A stretch of DNA of 64,000 nt, taken from assembly GCF_001570765.1 (NCBI RefSeq), contig NZ_BCSH01000017.1, positions 1 through 64,000 on the forward strand. The letters are read 5' to 3'. Each line of letters opens with the position of its first letter. Position 1 is the first letter of the stretch. Positions 18,299-26,938 of the stretch are shown piece by piece. A model generated the notes under the pieces. It was not told where the DNA came from, searched no databases, and worked only from the letters and a program-made list of their open reading frames with translations. Origin of the DNA: Nocardiopsis listeri NBRC 13360 (GTDB lineage: Bacteria; Actinomycetota; Actinomycetes; Streptosporangiales; Streptosporangiaceae). A program made the position numbers and the translations under genes.

Positions 18299-18664
18299 GT
18301 GCCTACGTATCAGTACGCGTGCACCGAGTGCGACGCCCAGATGGAGGTCGTGCAGAGCTTCAGCGACGACTCGCTGACGGTCTGTCCCGAGTGCGAGGGA
18401 CGCCTGCGCAAGGTGTACTCGGCCGTGGGGATCGTCTTCAAGGGCTCCGGTTTCTACCGCACCGACAGCAGCTCGAGCACCTCCAACAGCTCGACCATGA
18501 CCGGTTCGGGCTCCGCCGAGGGCAAGGACTCCAAGCCCTCCGGTTCCGGAGACTCGGCCAAGTCCGGCGACTCCACCGCCAAGAGCGCCTCCTCCGGAGG
18601 CGACTCCTCCAGCGGCGGCAAGAGCACCGGCAGCCCCACCACCGCGAGCACGAGCAAGAGCTGA
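18299..18664 (+). CDS. FmdB family zinc-ribbon protein
   Basis: This 121-residue protein starts with a zinc ribbon (PTYQYACTECDAQMEV, then CPECEGRLRKVYSAVGIVFKGSGFY) that defines the FmdB regulatory-protein family. The remaining 65 residues are almost only Ser, Gly, Thr, Lys and Asp and must be disordered. GTG at 18299 follows AAGGAGG by 10 nt. The gene follows the folate cyclo-ligase on the same strand, as is common in actinobacteria. Its molecular role is not established. Confidence 0.93.
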   Translation: MPTYQYACTECDAQMEVVQSFSDDSLTVCPECEGRLRKVYSAVGIVFKGSGFYRTDSSSSTSNSSTMTGSGSAEGKDSKPSGSGDSAKSGDSTAKSASSGGDSSSGGKSTGSPTTASTSKS

Positions 18665-18691
18665 GCCGCCCCACCTTCCGTTGACCTGTCC

Positions 18692-18717
18692 GCGCCGCCG
18701 GTATCCTCCGGCGGCGC
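18692..18717 (+). terminator. Terminator after fmdB-type gene
   Basis: A perfect 10-bp GC-rich stem (18692-18701 with 18708-18717) with a 6-nt loop is followed by TTTCGCG, 28 nt past the stop codon. Confidence 0.75.
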
Positions 18718-18874
18718 TTTCGCGTGCGGGGTCTTTCCCACGCGGGGCCTTGTCGCGTATCGGTGCCGGGGCCGCCCGAGCGTTCCGTGGTCTTCCGTGG
18801 CCCGGGAAGGGTCCGGGGAATCCGACCTGTGGATAACCGGTCCGGCCCCCTCCCGTCGTCCTAGCGTTGAAGGC

Positions 18875-19525
18875 ATGACCACCACCCCCTACCGTCACCG
18901 ACGTGGGCTCCTGCGCCTCCTGGACCGGTACCGACGCGCCGTGGCGGCCCTCCTGGCCGCCTGCGCGGCGATCGGGGCCGTCATGGTCCTGCGGCCCCCT
19001 CCCGAGCCCACCACGGAAGTACTGGTCGCCGCCCGCGACCTGGACGCCACCGGGCCGGTGACCGAGGCCGACATCGCCGGTCGGACCCTGCCGGACCGTC
19101 TGCTTCCCGAAGGCGTCCTCTCCCCCGAGGACCCACCCACCGGGCTCGTACCGAACGCACCCGTACGCGAGGGAGAGGTTCTGACCGACGCCCGACTGGG
19201 CGACCCACCCGCCGCCCCCTACGGCCCCGACATGGTGGCGGTACCGGTCCGGGTCTCCGACCCCGGGGCGGTGGCCCTTCTCGCCCCCGGCAGCAGGGTC
19301 GACGTACTCGCCTCCCGGGCCATGGACGAACTCGGCGGCCCACCCGTCCGCGCGGGGCCCGCCGTCGAGGTGGTCGGAGACCGTCCTGTGCTCGACGTAC
19401 CGACGGAGGACGGCGTCACCGGTGAGGGCGGTGCGCTGATCCTCATCGCCGCCACCGCGGAGGAGGCCCGCGTGCTGGCCGGGCACGCGACCGCTTCGCG
19501 ACTGTCCGTCATCATCCGCGGTTGA
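18875..19525 (+). CDS. SAF-domain protein (CpaB/RcpC-like)
   Basis: This 216-residue protein has a basic N-terminus, one membrane helix (about residues 22-40), and a SAF domain starting at TTEVLVAARDLDATGPVTEADIAGRTLP, followed by a beta-rich region with VPVRVSDPGAVALLAPGSRVDVLA. This is the layout of CpaB/RcpC proteins of Flp/Tad pilus assembly, which sit in the membrane and face the outside. No other tad gene is nearby, so a pilus role is not shown by context. ATG at 18875 follows a GAAGG site. Confidence 0.85.
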   Translation: MTTTPYRHRRGLLRLLDRYRRAVAALLAACAAIGAVMVLRPPPEPTTEVLVAARDLDATGPVTEADIAGRTLPDRLLPEGVLSPEDPPTGLVPNAPVREGEVLTDARLGDPPAAPYGPDMVAVPVRVSDPGAVALLAPGSRVDVLASRAMDELGGPPVRAGPAVEVVGDRPVLDVPTEDGVTGEGGALILIAATAEEARVLAGHATASRLSVIIRG

Positions 19526-19610
19526 CCCATGTCCGGAGCTGGTGAAAGCTATCCGAGGCGCCGCGCCGCGGCGCCTTCCCGACAACTCCGAACACGTAGG
19601 GCAGTACCCC

Positions 19611-20036
19611 ATGGAAGGCTTCAAGAAGTTCCTGCTCCAGGGAAACCTGGTGCAGCTGGCCGTCGCGGTGGTCATCGGCTCCGTCTTCGCCAGTCTCATC
19701 ACGGCGTTCACCGAAGGGTTCATCACCCCGCTGCTCGGCATCTTCGGTGGTGTTCCCACCTTCGGCGACCTCTACTTCGAGGTCAACGGCAGCCGGTTCC
19801 TCTACGGCTCCTTCATCGACGCCCTCATCTCCTTCCTGATGACCGCGGCGATCCTGTACTTCTTCGTGGTGTTGCCGCTCGGCAAGCTCATGGAGAAGTT
19901 CATCAAGGCGGAGGAGGCGACCACCCGCGAGTGCCCGCACTGCTTCACCGAGATCGACAAGAGGGCCGTCAAGTGCGCCCACTGCACCGGTGAGGTCACC
20001 CCGGAGGTCGCCACGACCCCGGAGAACACGGCCTGA
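19611..20036 (+). CDS. mscL: Large-conductance mechanosensitive channel MscL with zinc-ribbon tail
   Basis: This 141-residue membrane channel opens under membrane tension to release solutes after osmotic downshift. It begins MEGFKKFLLQGNLVQLAVAVVIGSVF, the pore-lining first helix, then a loop and the second helix ISFLMTAAILYFFVVLPL. Beyond the usual end a C-terminal segment has two CxxC pairs (CPHC at about 117-120 and CAHC at about 129-132), a compact zinc ribbon on the cytoplasmic side. The ATG at 19611 gives the standard N-terminus. Confidence 0.95.
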   Translation: MEGFKKFLLQGNLVQLAVAVVIGSVFASLITAFTEGFITPLLGIFGGVPTFGDLYFEVNGSRFLYGSFIDALISFLMTAAILYFFVVLPLGKLMEKFIKAEEATTRECPHCFTEIDKRAVKCAHCTGEVTPEVATTPENTA

Positions 20037-20062
20037 CCCACCACGCCTCCCGCACACGCGTA

Positions 20063-20086
20063 AGGGCGGCCCCGCGGGGCCGCCCT
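20063..20086. terminator. Bidirectional terminator between mscL and the M15 peptidase gene
   Basis: A perfect 11-bp stem (20063-20073 with 20076-20086, 2-nt apex) lies between two converging genes. Confidence 0.75.
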
Positions 20087-20103
20087 ACGGGTTCACGGGC
20101 CGA

Positions 20104-21213
20104 TCAGCCCTCGTACTCCCAGTGCCAGGGTTCGAACGGACTGGACTTGGCCCAGGCCGGGTGGATCCAGCCGTAGTCGCCTCCGTTGGCCTCCATCCAG
20201 TTCCATTTCTCGGAACGGAAGTTCTGGATGCCACAGCCCAGGTCGATCGCCTGTCCCAGACCGTGGTTACTCGTGCCCGGAACGGCGGCGAAACCGGGTG
20301 CCACCTCGCCGTACACACGGTGTTGGTTGGGCAGGTCACGGTAGGAGCTGGTGATGCAGATGTTCTCGCCGTACTGCTCGACGTGTTTCATGTTGAGTTC
20401 GAGGAAGGACTTGGCGGCGTCCGCTCTCAGGAAGTGTCCGTCGTACATCTCACACAGGGATTCCTTCGGCAGCAGCCCGTTGGGGTAGCCGTCCGCCTTG
20501 GAACCCGCGGAGGCGTCGCACTCCGAGGCGGCCATGAAGGTGTCGGGGTCCAGACCGCGCGACTCCAGTTCGTCGGTGAGCGCGTTGGTGCTCTCCTCGG
20601 ACTGGGCGCGCAGATCCTCCACCTGGGCGGCGAGTTCCGCCTGCTCCAGCTGGGTGAAGGTCTGCAGTTCCTGCGCCTCGCTCGCCAATCCGACCTGCTC
20701 CTCACGCAGGTCCGTGGCGTCCTGGATCAACGCCTGGTTGTCCTCGGACAGCTTGGCGGCGTAGGACTGGGTCTGGAGGTCCTCGTCGAGGTCACCGGTG
20801 GCGAGGATGCCGAGTACGCCCGCCTCGGGCTGCTGGTACATGGTGCTGGCCAGCCGGGCGAGCGGTTCGCGCATCTCACCGAGGTCGACCTCGATCTGCT
20901 GTAGCTCGTGGAGCGTCCCGACCAGGTCCTCCTGAGCGGATTCCACGGCCTCTTGGCGCTCGACGTACTCGTCGGTGGCGTCCTCCAGCTCCTGGGTCGC
21001 CTCTTCGGCGTTGCTCCTCAGGTCCTCGAGGTCGGCCTCTGCGGAAGCGGGTGCCAGTGCGGCTTGCGGCAAGGGGACGACGAGCAGCGCGGTGACCAGG
21101 ACGAGCGTCAGCGCCTGCGTCATCCGGACCCGCTGCGCCAGGCTCAGGGCGGACAGCGCCCCGCCACCCGACACGCGGAACCTGCGCCGCGCCGAATCAG
21201 AATTGAACGGCAC
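20104..21213 (-). CDS. Coiled-coil D-alanyl-D-alanine carboxypeptidase-family protein (M15)
   Basis: This exported protein of about 369 residues combines a signal peptide (helix TQALTLVLVTALLVVPL and an ASA cleavage region), a long coiled coil of about 150 residues rich in Glu, Gln and Leu, and a C-terminal M15B peptidase domain. The zinc site shows as SNHGLGQAIDLG (SxHxxGxAxD pattern) and EPWHWEYEG, with SSYRDLPNQ ahead of it. It would trim peptidoglycan stem peptides at the cell surface, with the coiled coil as spacer or control element. GTG at 21213 follows GGAGG at good distance. The N-terminal part resembles the coiled coils of NlpC/P60 hydrolases. Confidence 0.92.
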   Translation of the reverse strand: MPFNSDSARRRFRVSGGGALSALSLAQRVRMTQALTLVLVTALLVVPLPQAALAPASAEADLEDLRSNAEEATQELEDATDEYVERQEAVESAQEDLVGTLHELQQIEVDLGEMREPLARLASTMYQQPEAGVLGILATGDLDEDLQTQSYAAKLSEDNQALIQDATDLREEQVGLASEAQELQTFTQLEQAELAAQVEDLRAQSEESTNALTDELESRGLDPDTFMAASECDASAGSKADGYPNGLLPKESLCEMYDGHFLRADAAKSFLELNMKHVEQYGENICITSSYRDLPNQHRVYGEVAPGFAAVPGTSNHGLGQAIDLGCGIQNFRSEKWNWMEANGGDYGWIHPAWAKSSPFEPWHWEYEG

Positions 21214-21587
21214 GAATGATCCTCCGGCTGCTTTTCCTCGAACATCTACTCGTGGCCGCATGGCAACGTACTACATGTCCACATGCGGACACACTGGGCA
21301 GTTCCATCCGGTGGCCACGGCCGCGGACAGCGAGCCGTTCCCCTGCGGGGCGTCCCACTCGACCCTCGGCGGAAGGCCTGGTCATCGGATCACCGATGGA
21401 GGTCACGTCCATCAACCCACAGTGACCGTAGCGCTCAAGCCGCCATAATCGCGACACGCGACATGAACAACATCACACCGCTACCAGGACAACCAATCGT
21501 AGGTCAGCGTACTCCGCCACGCACACAGCGTGCCCCCGCGGCGCCGCCGGAACATCAATCGGCATCCCATGCACGCCCATCCTGGGT
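21214..21587. other. Gene-free stretch between the M15 peptidase and tRNA-Arg genes
   Basis: No coding sequence is supported. It must contain the minus-strand promoter and a possible long leader of the M15 peptidase gene. I looked for the conserved core of the c-di-AMP (ydaO) riboswitch that often precedes such genes and did not find it. Confidence 0.4.
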
Positions 21588-21593
21588 TAGGCT
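21588..21593 (+). promoter_or_regulatory. Candidate -10 box of tRNA-Arg
   Basis: TAGGCT stands 35 nt before the mature tRNA 5' end, which is a normal distance for a short precursor leader. The -35 region is not distinct. Confidence 0.4.
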
Positions 21594-21628
21594 TGACCCC
21601 GCGACGGGGTAACCTCCGTCAAAACCAT

Positions 21629-21704
21629 GGCTCCGTAGCTCAGGGGATAGAGCACCGCTCTCCTAAAGCGGGTGCCGCAGGTTCGAATCCTGCCGGGGCC
21701 GCCA
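21629..21704 (+). tRNA. tRNA-Arg(CCT)
   Basis: The 76-nt gene folds as a cloverleaf with acceptor stem GGCTCCG/CGGGGCC (one wobble), anticodon stem CCGCT/AGCGG around loop CTCCTAA (anticodon CCT, codon AGG) and T arm GCAGG/CCTGC. The CCA end is encoded, unlike in the tRNA-Ala gene of this window. Confidence 0.97.
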
Positions 21705-21707
21705 CAC

Positions 21708-21751
21708 AAGGCGCGGGCGTCGTCCTCCAACGGGGACGGTGTCCGCGCCTT
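21708..21751 (+). terminator. Terminator of tRNA-Arg
   Basis: A 9-bp outer stem (21708-21716 with 21743-21751) with additional internal pairing starts 4 nt after the CCA and runs into a T5 tract, a classic intrinsic terminator. Confidence 0.8.
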
Positions 21752-21754
21752 TTT

Positions 21755-22113
21755 GCTTTCCCATGGTCGCCCCCAGAGACGATCAAGTCCCCACAAGTAT
21801 CGCGGACAGCACACCCGGTACCGATTCTCCCCGAACAACGACCTTTCGGACGCACCGGTTCCTTGGAGGCCCCGTTCTGGGGAGAACTCTGGACGGAATC
21901 GCCCTTCCACGTCGTGTCGGGACGGGCTTCACCAGGCTCCGGCCTCGATCATGGAGACCCGGCCGACCAGGCCGGACACGCGTGATCCAGGGCGAACGGG
22001 GGCGAGCCGGGTGGCGAACGGAGACCACGGGACCGAACGCGACACCGAGCGGGAGAACGGTCGGCCGCGAGGGCGGCAACGAGGTGGGTCGCCCTCGGCG
22101 ATCGCGTCCGCGC
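21755..22113. other. Gene-free stretch after tRNA-Arg
   Basis: No gene is supported on either strand in these 360 nt. Open frames are long only because stop codons are rare at this GC content, and their translations are Arg/Pro-rich without pattern. Confidence 0.4.
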
Positions 22114-23571
22114 TCAGCAGGGATCCCCATCCGGGGCCACAGCACTGGGGTGGACCGCGGCCACGTCGTGCGGAGCCGGAGGTGTTCTTCCCCCGCAGGT
22201 TCCCCCGGTTCTCCCCCGAGGATTGACTTCGCCGGGGACGGCGTGGCCTTGGGCGAGGGATCCTCGAAATCGGGTTCCATGGCGGGACTTCCCTGCGCCG
22301 ATCTCACACGAGGAAGGTGGACCCGAGAGCCCGCAGAGGAAGCTACGCCACGGTGCCAGGACGATCTCGCTGAACTTGGCCATGACGGGGCGACCGCGCC
22401 ACTCCTCCTCGGGCAGCTCGCGGGCGTTGGTGAGGTCGACGTCGAAGACCCGCTCCAGGTGCTTGGCCACACCCTCGTCGAAGAGCTCCACGTTGATCTC
22501 GTAGTTGCCGATGAGGCTGAGCCGGTCCACGTTGGCGGTGCCGATGGTGCTCCACTGGCCGTCCACCGTGGCGGTCTTGGCGTGCACCATCGTGCCCTGG
22601 TACAGCCACAGACGCACCCCGCCGCGGAGCAGTTCGGAGTAGCGACCGCGCGCCAACCAGTCCGCGACGACGTGGTTGGAGTTCTCCGGGACGAGGACGT
22701 TGACGTCCACTCCCCGACCGGCGGCCTCGACGAGCACGTTGGCGAGCTCCTGGTCGGGGATGAAGTACGCCTGGGTGAAGAGGACCCTGTCCTTGGCACG
22801 GTCCAGCGCCTCCAGGAACATCGCCCGGATCGGGTAGATGAGCTGTTCGGGAACGTTGCGATGGACGCGGATGTGGGGGTCCCATTCGGTCTCGCCCAAC
22901 CCCTCCAGTTCGGGGTCGCTCGCGGCCTTGTTGCTGTTCCAGAAGTCGACGAAGGCGTTCTCCAACTCCCACACCACCGGGCCGGCCACCCGCAGGTGGG
23001 TGTCGCGCCACTCCATCGCGTAGGTGGAGCCGATGTTGAACCCACCGACGAACCCGATCTCGCCGTCGACGGTGAGGATCTTGCGGTGGTCCCGACCGGA
23101 CTTGCGCACGTCCAGGAGCAGCATCCCGAGCCGGAACACCGGGTAGCGCAGGACCCGTACCGAGGGTGGGAACTCGAAGAACCGACGGGGCACCACCAGG
23201 TTCGCGAAACCGTCGTAGACGACGTACACCTCGACACCGCGTTCGGCCGCCTCGATCAGGGCGGCCTTGAACTCGCGGCCGACGGCGTCGGACTTGATGA
23301 TGAAGGACTCGAAGAGGACGCGACGGCGGGCACCGCGGATGGCCCCGAGCATGTCCTCGAACAGGTCGGCGCCATAGGTGTAGACGGTGGTGGTGTTGCC
23401 CCCGAGCGGCAGGGACGTGGGTTCGGTACGGGGAAAGTTCACCCGGTGCGGGCGCACCTTCTTTCGCCAGTGGTCGATCCCGACAAGGGTCGCCACCACG
23501 GCGATCTGAGTGGCGAGGAGTCCCAAGAGCCCTCGCCGAACCCAGGTCATGACGGTCGAACGTCTCAGCAT
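22114..23571 (-). CDS. Phospholipase D-family protein (cardiolipin synthase-like)
   Basis: This protein has a membrane helix near its start (RRGLLGLLATQIAVVATLVGI) and two HKD motifs, DHRKILTVDGEIGFVGG and VHAKTATVDGQWSTIGTANVD, as needed for PLD catalysis. It most resembles the short cardiolipin synthases that join two phosphatidyl groups at the membrane. ATG at 23571 follows GGGAGG. The frame continues about 75 residues past the point where family members end (near LAPWRSFL), and that tail is Gly/Pro/Arg-rich without pattern, so the true stop may have been lost by mutation or frameshift. Exact substrate is not settled. Confidence 0.85.
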   Translation of the reverse strand: MLRRSTVMTWVRRGLLGLLATQIAVVATLVGIDHWRKKVRPHRVNFPRTEPTSLPLGGNTTTVYTYGADLFEDMLGAIRGARRRVLFESFIIKSDAVGREFKAALIEAAERGVEVYVVYDGFANLVVPRRFFEFPPSVRVLRYPVFRLGMLLLDVRKSGRDHRKILTVDGEIGFVGGFNIGSTYAMEWRDTHLRVAGPVVWELENAFVDFWNSNKAASDPELEGLGETEWDPHIRVHRNVPEQLIYPIRAMFLEALDRAKDRVLFTQAYFIPDQELANVLVEAAGRGVDVNVLVPENSNHVVADWLARGRYSELLRGGVRLWLYQGTMVHAKTATVDGQWSTIGTANVDRLSLIGNYEINVELFDEGVAKHLERVFDVDLTNARELPEEEWRGRPVMAKFSEIVLAPWRSFLCGLSGPPSSCEIGAGKSRHGTRFRGSLAQGHAVPGEVNPRGRTGGTCGGRTPPAPHDVAAVHPSAVAPDGDPC

Positions 23572-23689
23572 ACGGTCGCCTCCCGGAACAGGCCGTCCGC
23601 CGTGGGGTCGCCCTGGGGCGCGGCCCGGCACAGTTTGTGTCCCAACCGTATCCGGCCGTGCACGGTGGACCTTGGACGAATCACCTCGC

Positions 23690-24130
23690 CCCGGGCCGGG
23701 TCGGCCCTGTTCGCGCCTGCGCGGCAAGAGCGGTTCGGTGGTGGGGCCTTCCCATCTGCCACGGACCGGTCGACGGTCCACCCGGTAGAGGAGGGCGCCG
23801 GCCGGCCGAGACTCTCCGGTACCGCCGCGTAGCGATCGTCGTCGGTGACGTGGAAGAGCACGTCCATGCACGATGCGGCGTCCAGGCTCGTGTCCTCGAA
23901 GGCATCCAGTGCGGACACGTCCTGGCGGACGAACCGGTGGGGGGACGTCCGCGCAGACGCCCCACCGCCGCGTGGGACATGTCACAACCGGTGACCACGT
24001 CGGCTCCGAGTCGACCCCACGGGTCCACGTAGAAGCCGGTTCCGCCGCCCGCGTCGAGAGCACGCGCCCCGCGCGGCTCCAGCCGGCCCACCTCACGGAG
24101 GAAGACCTCTTCCCGTACCCGGTACGTCCA
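23690..24130 (-). pseudogene. Broken SAM-dependent methyltransferase (N-terminal half, frameshifted)
   Basis: Translation gives a methyltransferase motif I region (ARALDAGGGTGFYVDPWG) and post-I acidic loop (DVVTGCDMSHAAVGRLRGR). The frame then breaks at a run of six C near 23945. In another frame the homology continues with HRFVRQDVSALDAFEDTS and a motif IV-like ASCMDVLFHVTDDDRYAAV, then ends without the rest of the fold. Restoring one C would join the parts. The N-terminal side is fused in frame to the remnant of another methyltransferase. It is a decayed fragment, not a working gene, unless the frameshift is a sequencing error. Confidence 0.6.
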
Positions 24131-24440
24131 CCTGCTGAAGGGCCGCCCGAGCGCGCGGCGGCCCACCCCGTCCTGTTCCAGGACCGTGAACCCCACCTCC
24201 TGGGCGATCGTCCTCGGCAGGCCGCGCGGGTGCGTCTTCCGCTCCTCTTTCCGGCGCATGGGCCACCGGGTGTACTCGATGTGGTCGAGGAGCAGGAGCA
24301 GTCCACCGGGGCGCAGTACCCGCAGCATCCGTTCCAGGGCGCGGCGTTGGTCGGGGATGACGCAGAACGCCAGGGCACAGACCACGGTGTCGAAGGTGGC
24401 GTCGGCGAAGCGCAGGTCCTGGACAACCCGGACCCGGTGG
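24130..24440 (-). pseudogene. Truncated class I methyltransferase (C-terminal half)
   Basis: The minus strand encodes DLRFADATFDTVVCALAFCVIPDQ followed by RALERMLRVLRPGGLLLLLDHIEY, RPMRRKEERKTHP-like and IAQEVGFTVLEQDGVGRR, which is the second half of a UbiE/type 11 methyltransferase. The first half with the SAM-binding motif I is missing. Homology stops abruptly near 24430, where a different coding remnant begins on the opposite strand. It runs in frame into the next methyltransferase remnant. Confidence 0.6.
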
Positions 24441-24556
24441 AGCGGCGGGCGATCCCGACCGCGCACCTGGCGGATCTGGAGGAGCGCATGGCCCTGCTGC
24501 GTGAGGCCCGGGAGATCGTCGAGCAGGAGATGGTCCGCCGACACGAACAACCCTGA
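24421..24556 (+). pseudogene. C-terminal coding remnant of unknown family
   Basis: The plus strand encodes about 44 residues of convincing amphipathic helix (AHLADLEERMALLREAREIV, then EQEMVRRHEQP) that end in a stop codon. It resembles the C-terminal helix of small regulators such as MerR- or PadR-type proteins, but no DNA-binding part precedes it. The sequence upstream in this frame is antisense to the methyltransferase remnant. I take it as the tail of a lost gene. Confidence 0.35.
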
Positions 24557-24683
24557 TCGGTCGACTGCGCCGCTGCACGGGCGCGGGCGAACACTCACGG
24601 CTCGGCCTCGGCTGTCTCCGGCCGCTGCTAGACATATCGCATTCCCCGGCGCACGCCCCTCGATCCGAGAGAAGGAAACACGC

Positions 24684-25754
24684 TTGAACAGCGAGCACCT
24701 CACCGAGTACGCGGGACTGCCCATCGTCGACTTCCTTACGGAGGGCGCCGAGAAGACACACCTGTACGAGGCCTTCCAACGGGACCGGAGGGACGGGGTG
24801 GAGACACCCACCTCCACCCCGCACCGGGAGCGGATGGAGAAGGCCATGACGGCCCCGGCCTCCGTGGCCTGGCGGCTGCACCTGCACGAAGGCCCGGAGA
24901 CCTTTTCCCGCTACATGGACCGGTTCGTCCGTGAGGTGGACACCTCTCGGGTCACCGCCCTGGTGATCGGTTCCTGGGCGGGGTGGGACAACTCCGACGT
25001 TCCCTCGGACGTGGCCCGGGACGCCCTCATCGAACACGTCTCCGCGTTTCCGGCTCTGAGTTCGGTGTTCCTCGGCGACATCACGTTCGAGGAATGCGAG
25101 ATCTCCTGGCTCCAGCAGTGCGACCTGGCACCGCTCCTGACCGCTTACCCGCGTTTGTCGGAGGTCACCGTCCGTGGTGTGGGCGACCCCGACCGCACCA
25201 CCAAGACCTACCCCCTGTCCCTGAAGGTGCCCGAGCACACCGGTCTGCGCTCCCTGACCCTGCAGAGCGGCGGTCTTCCCGGCACCGTCGTACGCGGGGT
25301 CGTCTCCTCCGGATTGCCACACCTGGAACACCTGGAGCTGTGGCTGGGCGTGAAGGACTACGGGGGTGACGCCGTCCCCGAGGACCTGGCCCCGGTCCTG
25401 TCCGGTGACGCCTTCCCGAACCTGCGCCACCTGGGTCTGCGCAACGCCCAGGACACCGGTCTGTGGCTGCGTGCCCTGGTCGACTCGCCCGTGCTCGCCC
25501 GCCTGACCTCTGTGGACCTCTCCGAGGGTTCGCTGCGCGGCCGGGACGTGGACCACCTCCTCGCCTCGGTCCCCGCGCTGGCCCACCTGGAGAGTCTGGA
25601 CCTACATCACCACTACCTATCGGAGGAGGAGACCGAGCGGGTGTGCGCCGCCTTCGCGGCGGCCGGGGTGGAGGTGGACCTCTCCGAGCGGGAGGTGCCC
25701 GACGGCGACGAACCCGACGACGAGTACGCCTACTACCCCTCGGTCACCGAGTGA
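24684..25754 (+). CDS. STM4015 family LRR-like protein
   Basis: This 356-residue soluble protein consists mainly of irregular leucine-rich repeats, seen in stretches such as LRSLTLQSGGLPG, LEHLELWLG, LRHLGLRN and LESLDLHHHYLSEEE, and ends in an acidic Asp/Glu/Tyr tail. The N-terminus (YAGLPIVDF) and layout match the STM4015 family, which always travels with the four genes that follow. TTG at 24684 is the likely start because GAAGGA precedes it by 7 nt. It overlaps the next gene by 4 nt. An LRR fold suggests a binding or scaffold role for a peptide or for the partner enzymes; this is inference. Confidence 0.85.
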   Translation: MNSEHLTEYAGLPIVDFLTEGAEKTHLYEAFQRDRRDGVETPTSTPHRERMEKAMTAPASVAWRLHLHEGPETFSRYMDRFVREVDTSRVTALVIGSWAGWDNSDVPSDVARDALIEHVSAFPALSSVFLGDITFEECEISWLQQCDLAPLLTAYPRLSEVTVRGVGDPDRTTKTYPLSLKVPEHTGLRSLTLQSGGLPGTVVRGVVSSGLPHLEHLELWLGVKDYGGDAVPEDLAPVLSGDAFPNLRHLGLRNAQDTGLWLRALVDSPVLARLTSVDLSEGSLRGRDVDHLLASVPALAHLESLDLHHHYLSEEETERVCAAFAAAGVEVDLSEREVPDGDEPDDEYAYYPSVTE

Positions 25755-26938
25755 GCGTCCCGGTGGGTGGACGACCGCTGGTCGTGGTGTGCGTGCCGGG
25801 CAATCGACGCCGCGCGCTCTTCGCGGAGGCCGCCCGGGAGAGGGGGTGGCCGGAGCCCGTCGTGCTGCCCTGGCACGAACTCGCCGACCCGGCCACGGCC
25901 CCGAACCTGCCTCCCGACGCGTTGGTACGGGTGGACTCCCCCGGCGAGGACGTCACCACGGCCCGCCTGCTGCGCGGTTGGGTACGGGATCCCGACCTGT
26001 ACCGGGCCGAGGGCACCGCCGATCAACACCGTGGGTTCGTCCGCGCACTGGGGCGTCTGTCCTCCCTGGTGGCCGCGACCTCCGGCGCGCACTTGGTGCA
26101 GGACCCCGTCGACCTGATCGACATGTGCGACAAACGACGCGCTCACGCGCGCCTGGCGTCTGCCGGAGTCCCGGTGGCGGACGCCCTGCCGGGGCCGATC
26201 ACCGGCTACGCGTCCCTGCGCGAACGCATGGCCGAGCACCGCGCGCACCGAGTGTTCGTCAAGCCCGCGCACGGCTCCTCGGCTTCGGGGGTGATCGCGC
26301 TGGCCACCGGTGGGGCGGGCAGGATCAAGGCGGTCACCTCCGCCGACCTCACCTGGTCGCAGGACGGATCGGTGGCGCTGTTCAACTCGCTGCGACCGCG
26401 CACCTACACCACCGAGACGGAGGTGGCGGCGGTCGTGGACGCCCTGGCCCCGGACGGTCTGCACGTGGAGCGTTGGCTGCCCAAGGCCGGCTTCGAGGGC
26501 CGTGTGGTGGACCTGCGGGTCCTGGTGGTCGCCGGTCGCGCCGCCCACGTCGTGGCGCGCTCCTCACGCTCTCCCCTGACCAACCTGCACCTGGGCAACG
26601 CCCGTGGTGACGTGGACGCGCTCCGCGAGACCATGGGACCGCGCGCGTGGCGGGAGGCCATGGCCACCGCCGAGGCGGCGGCCGGGGTGTTCGGTTCGAC
26701 CCTGCACGTCGGGGTGGACCTGTTGCTCTCCCCGGGGTGGCACAGTTTCACGATCTGTGAGGTGAACGCCTTCGGCGACCTGCTCCCTCGGGTTCTCCAC
26801 GAGGGCCGCGGCACACACGCCGAACAGTTGCGCGCGCTCACGACCGGCCGGTTCCCGGTGTCTCCCCCACGGTCCGGCCCCTCTCCCTCGGCGTCCCCCG
26901 TCCCCGCACCGCATCGACCCACCTTGGAACACCGTTGA
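25751..26938 (+). CDS. STM4014 family ATP-grasp protein
   Basis: This 395-residue protein has an ATP-grasp core: VFVKPAHGSSASGVIAL forms the lysine-containing ATP lid, GRVVDLRVLVVAGRAAHVVAR the adenine strand region, and GVDLLLSPGWHSFTICEVNAFGD contains the Glu and Asn that bind magnesium. ATP-grasp enzymes ligate a carboxylate, activated as acyl phosphate, to an amine or thiol; the substrate here is unknown. The GTG start overlaps the stop of the STM4015-type gene (GTGA). The C-terminal 30 residues are Ser/Pro-rich. Family membership follows from fold and gene order. Confidence 0.86.
   Translation: MSVPVGGRPLVVVCVPGNRRRALFAEAARERGWPEPVVLPWHELADPATAPNLPPDALVRVDSPGEDVTTARLLRGWVRDPDLYRAEGTADQHRGFVRALGRLSSLVAATSGAHLVQDPVDLIDMCDKRRAHARLASAGVPVADALPGPITGYASLRERMAEHRAHRVFVKPAHGSSASGVIALATGGAGRIKAVTSADLTWSQDGSVALFNSLRPRTYTTETEVAAVVDALAPDGLHVERWLPKAGFEGRVVDLRVLVVAGRAAHVVARSSRSPLTNLHLGNARGDVDALRETMGPRAWREAMATAEAAAGVFGSTLHVGVDLLLSPGWHSFTICEVNAFGDLLPRVLHEGRGTHAEQLRALTTGRFPVSPPRSGPSPSASPVPAPHRPTLEHR

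Noticed and set aside
21214-21460. c-di-AMP (ydaO-type) riboswitch ahead of the M15 peptidase gene
   Set aside because: Such genes often have one, but the conserved core sequences could not be found on the minus strand here.
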